From positions 1-7,482 of the forward strand of contig CALITN010000001.1 in assembly GCA_938041595.1 (NCBI GenBank): a stretch of 7,482 bases of DNA, in the 5' to 3' direction. The DNA is from an uncultured Flavobacteriaceae bacterium (lineage in GTDB: Bacteria > Bacteroidota > Bacteroidia > Flavobacteriales > Flavobacteriaceae). The stretch's first letter is position 1; every line of letters starts with the position of its first letter. The notes beneath the pieces were generated by a model, which was not told the DNA's origin, ran no database searches, and worked only from the letters and a program-made list of their open reading frames with translations. The translations under genes were made by a program, and so were the position numbers. This document shows positions 6,580 through 7,482 of this stretch, in pieces.

Positions 6580-6587
6580 CAAATATA
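6580..6587 (-). promoter_or_regulatory. Bacteroidetes-type -7 element for folB (TATATTTG)
   Basis: On the minus strand TATATTTG fits TAnnTTTG and ends 5 bp before the folB ATG. A TTTG at 6606-6603 lies 15 bp further upstream, somewhat short of the usual 17-23 bp spacing to the -33 element. If used, the transcript would start at or almost at the A of the ATG. Confidence 0.45.
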
Positions 6588-6624
6588 ATTGGTTCTATCA
6601 AGCAAAGAGAATTTTCGTTTGTAA

Positions 6625-6632
6625 TATCTTTG
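6625..6632 (+). promoter_or_regulatory. Bacteroidetes-type -7 element for glnS (TATCTTTG)
   Basis: TATCTTTG fits TAnnTTTG and ends 15 nt before the glnS ATG, almost the same arrangement as at rnr. It implies a leader of roughly 10 nt. No -33 TTG at standard spacing was found. Confidence 0.5.
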
Positions 6633-6647
6633 CACAAAAATTAGGTT

Positions 6648-7482
6648 ATGTCGGAGGACTCCAAAGGGTTAAACTTTATTGAGCAAATCATCGAAGAAGA
6701 CTTATCAAATTCTTACGCTGCTTCGGACTTGCGTTTTCGTTTCCCACCGGAACCCAATGGGTTTTTACACATTGGCCACGTCAAAGCCATTTGCTTGAAT
6801 TTTGGTTTAGGAAAAAAATACAATGCCCCTGTTAACCTTCGTTTTGACGATACGAATCCAACGAAAGAGGAAACGATTTATGTGGAAGGAATCAAGCGAG
6901 ATATACAATGGTTGGGTTTCGAATGGGATCAGGTGGTTTTTGCCTCCGATTACTTTGAACAGCTTTATAATTGGGCCATAGTTCTTATTGAAAAGGAAAT
7001 GGCTTATGTGGATAGTCAAGACTCGGCAGCTATGGCAAATCAAAAAGGAACTCCAACGCAACCCGGTACGGATAGCCCGTTTCGCAATCGATCTATAGAA
7101 GAAAATAAAATCTTATTCCAAGAGATGCGAGCAGGGAAACACAAGGAAGGGTCCCATGTGCTTCGTGCAAAGATTGATATGGCTTCTCCCAACATGTTGC
7201 TTCGAGATCCGGTAATGTACCGTATCCTACACGCGACCCATCACCGTACAGGGAATGATTGGTGCATCTATCCGATGTATGACTGGACTCATGGAGAGTC
7301 AGATTATATAGAAGGGATATCTCACTCTCTTTGTACACTTGAATTCAAGCCCCACAGAGAGCTATATGATTGGTTTTTAGACGCTCTTTCCCCATTGCAA
7401 AGTCTTCGTCCAAAGCAACGTGAGTTTTCCCGTCTCAATCTCTCCTATACGGTTACAAGCAAACGCAAACTCTCTCAACTGA
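6648..7482 (+). CDS. glnS: Glutaminyl-tRNA synthetase, 3' part missing
   Basis: The frame opens at the ATG at 6648 and stays open to the window edge, giving 278 residues of an enzyme usually about 550 long. It is a class I synthetase that charges tRNA-Gln with glutamine. The HIGH motif is at residues 41-44 (PPEPNGFLHIGHVKAI), followed by the LRFDDTNPTKE segment, the YPMYDWTHGESDYIEGISHS region with substrate-binding residues, LCTLEF and EFSRLNL. The KMSKS-equivalent loop is at residues 270-274 and reads TSKRK, against MSKRK in E. coli. The GlnRS-specific FSRLNL-YTV context separates it from the related GluRS. The C-terminal anticodon-binding beta-barrels are beyond the window. No Shine-Dalgarno is seen; a -7 element lies 15 nt upstream. 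It is divergent from folB. Confidence 0.96.
   Translation, partial: MSEDSKGLNFIEQIIEEDLSNSYAASDLRFRFPPEPNGFLHIGHVKAICLNFGLGKKYNAPVNLRFDDTNPTKEETIYVEGIKRDIQWLGFEWDQVVFASDYFEQLYNWAIVLIEKEMAYVDSQDSAAMANQKGTPTQPGTDSPFRNRSIEENKILFQEMRAGKHKEGSHVLRAKIDMASPNMLLRDPVMYRILHATHHRTGNDWCIYPMYDWTHGESDYIEGISHSLCTLEFKPHRELYDWFLDALSPLQSLRPKQREFSRLNLSYTVTSKRKLSQL

Noticed and set aside
6575..6637. N-terminal extension of folB from an upstream in-frame start
   Set aside because: The added residues are not part of the FolB family, and the region holds the divergent promoters for folB and glnS.
7093..7338. 81-codon minus-strand open frame
   Set aside because: Antisense to glnS, which is well supported by HIGH and other GlnRS motifs.
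1..7482. Mobile element, phage, defence or CRISPR content
   Set aside because: All genes are housekeeping or common exported families; no transposase, integrase, terminal repeats or spacer-repeat periodicity was seen.

Overview
The window looks like a chromosomal housekeeping segment from a member of the Bacteroidetes, most likely Flavobacteriia. Three things point there: the protein relatives I recognise (an ElaA-like GNAT, a head GIN/DUF2807 secreted protein, an M1 peptidase of the Bacteroidetes type), TAnnTTTG-type promoter -7 elements just upstream of several start codons, and the general absence of Shine-Dalgarno sequences. I see no insertion sequence, phage gene, integrase, CRISPR array, toxin-antitoxin pair or defence gene.

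Left part (1-2566): the 3' part of an M1-family zinc metallopeptidase overlaps by 4 bp (ATGA) with rnpA, the protein subunit of RNase P. Facing them, on the minus strand, is a pair transcribed leftward: rpiB (ribose-5-phosphate isomerase B) and then an ElaA-like acetyltransferase. The acetyltransferase seems to begin at a TTG inside the end of rpiB.

Middle (2567-3065): a 499-bp gene-free, very AT-rich region (about 24% G+C by hand count) lies between divergent rpiB and rnr. It has many T-tracts on the + strand, four copies of a TTATCAA core on both strands, a 12-bp AT palindrome and an inverted repeat. It is the most interesting part of the window and a reasonable candidate for a replication origin, although the DnaA-box likeness is imperfect and no dnaA gene is visible.

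Right part (3066-7482): rnr (RNase R) has a close -7 promoter element and a downstream terminator-like hairpin. It is followed by a secreted DUF2807 protein. A terminator-like repeat then separates that gene from a minus-strand unit of folB (dihydroneopterin aldolase) and tRNA-Cys(GCA). Divergent from folB, glnS (glutaminyl-tRNA synthetase) starts and runs off the right edge just after its KMSKS-equivalent motif.

The genes do not form a single pathway. Most serve RNA metabolism and translation (RNase P protein, RNase R, tRNA-Cys, GlnRS), with pentose phosphate and folate metabolism and two exported proteins. I found no convincing undescribed system. The intergenic region is the item to test.
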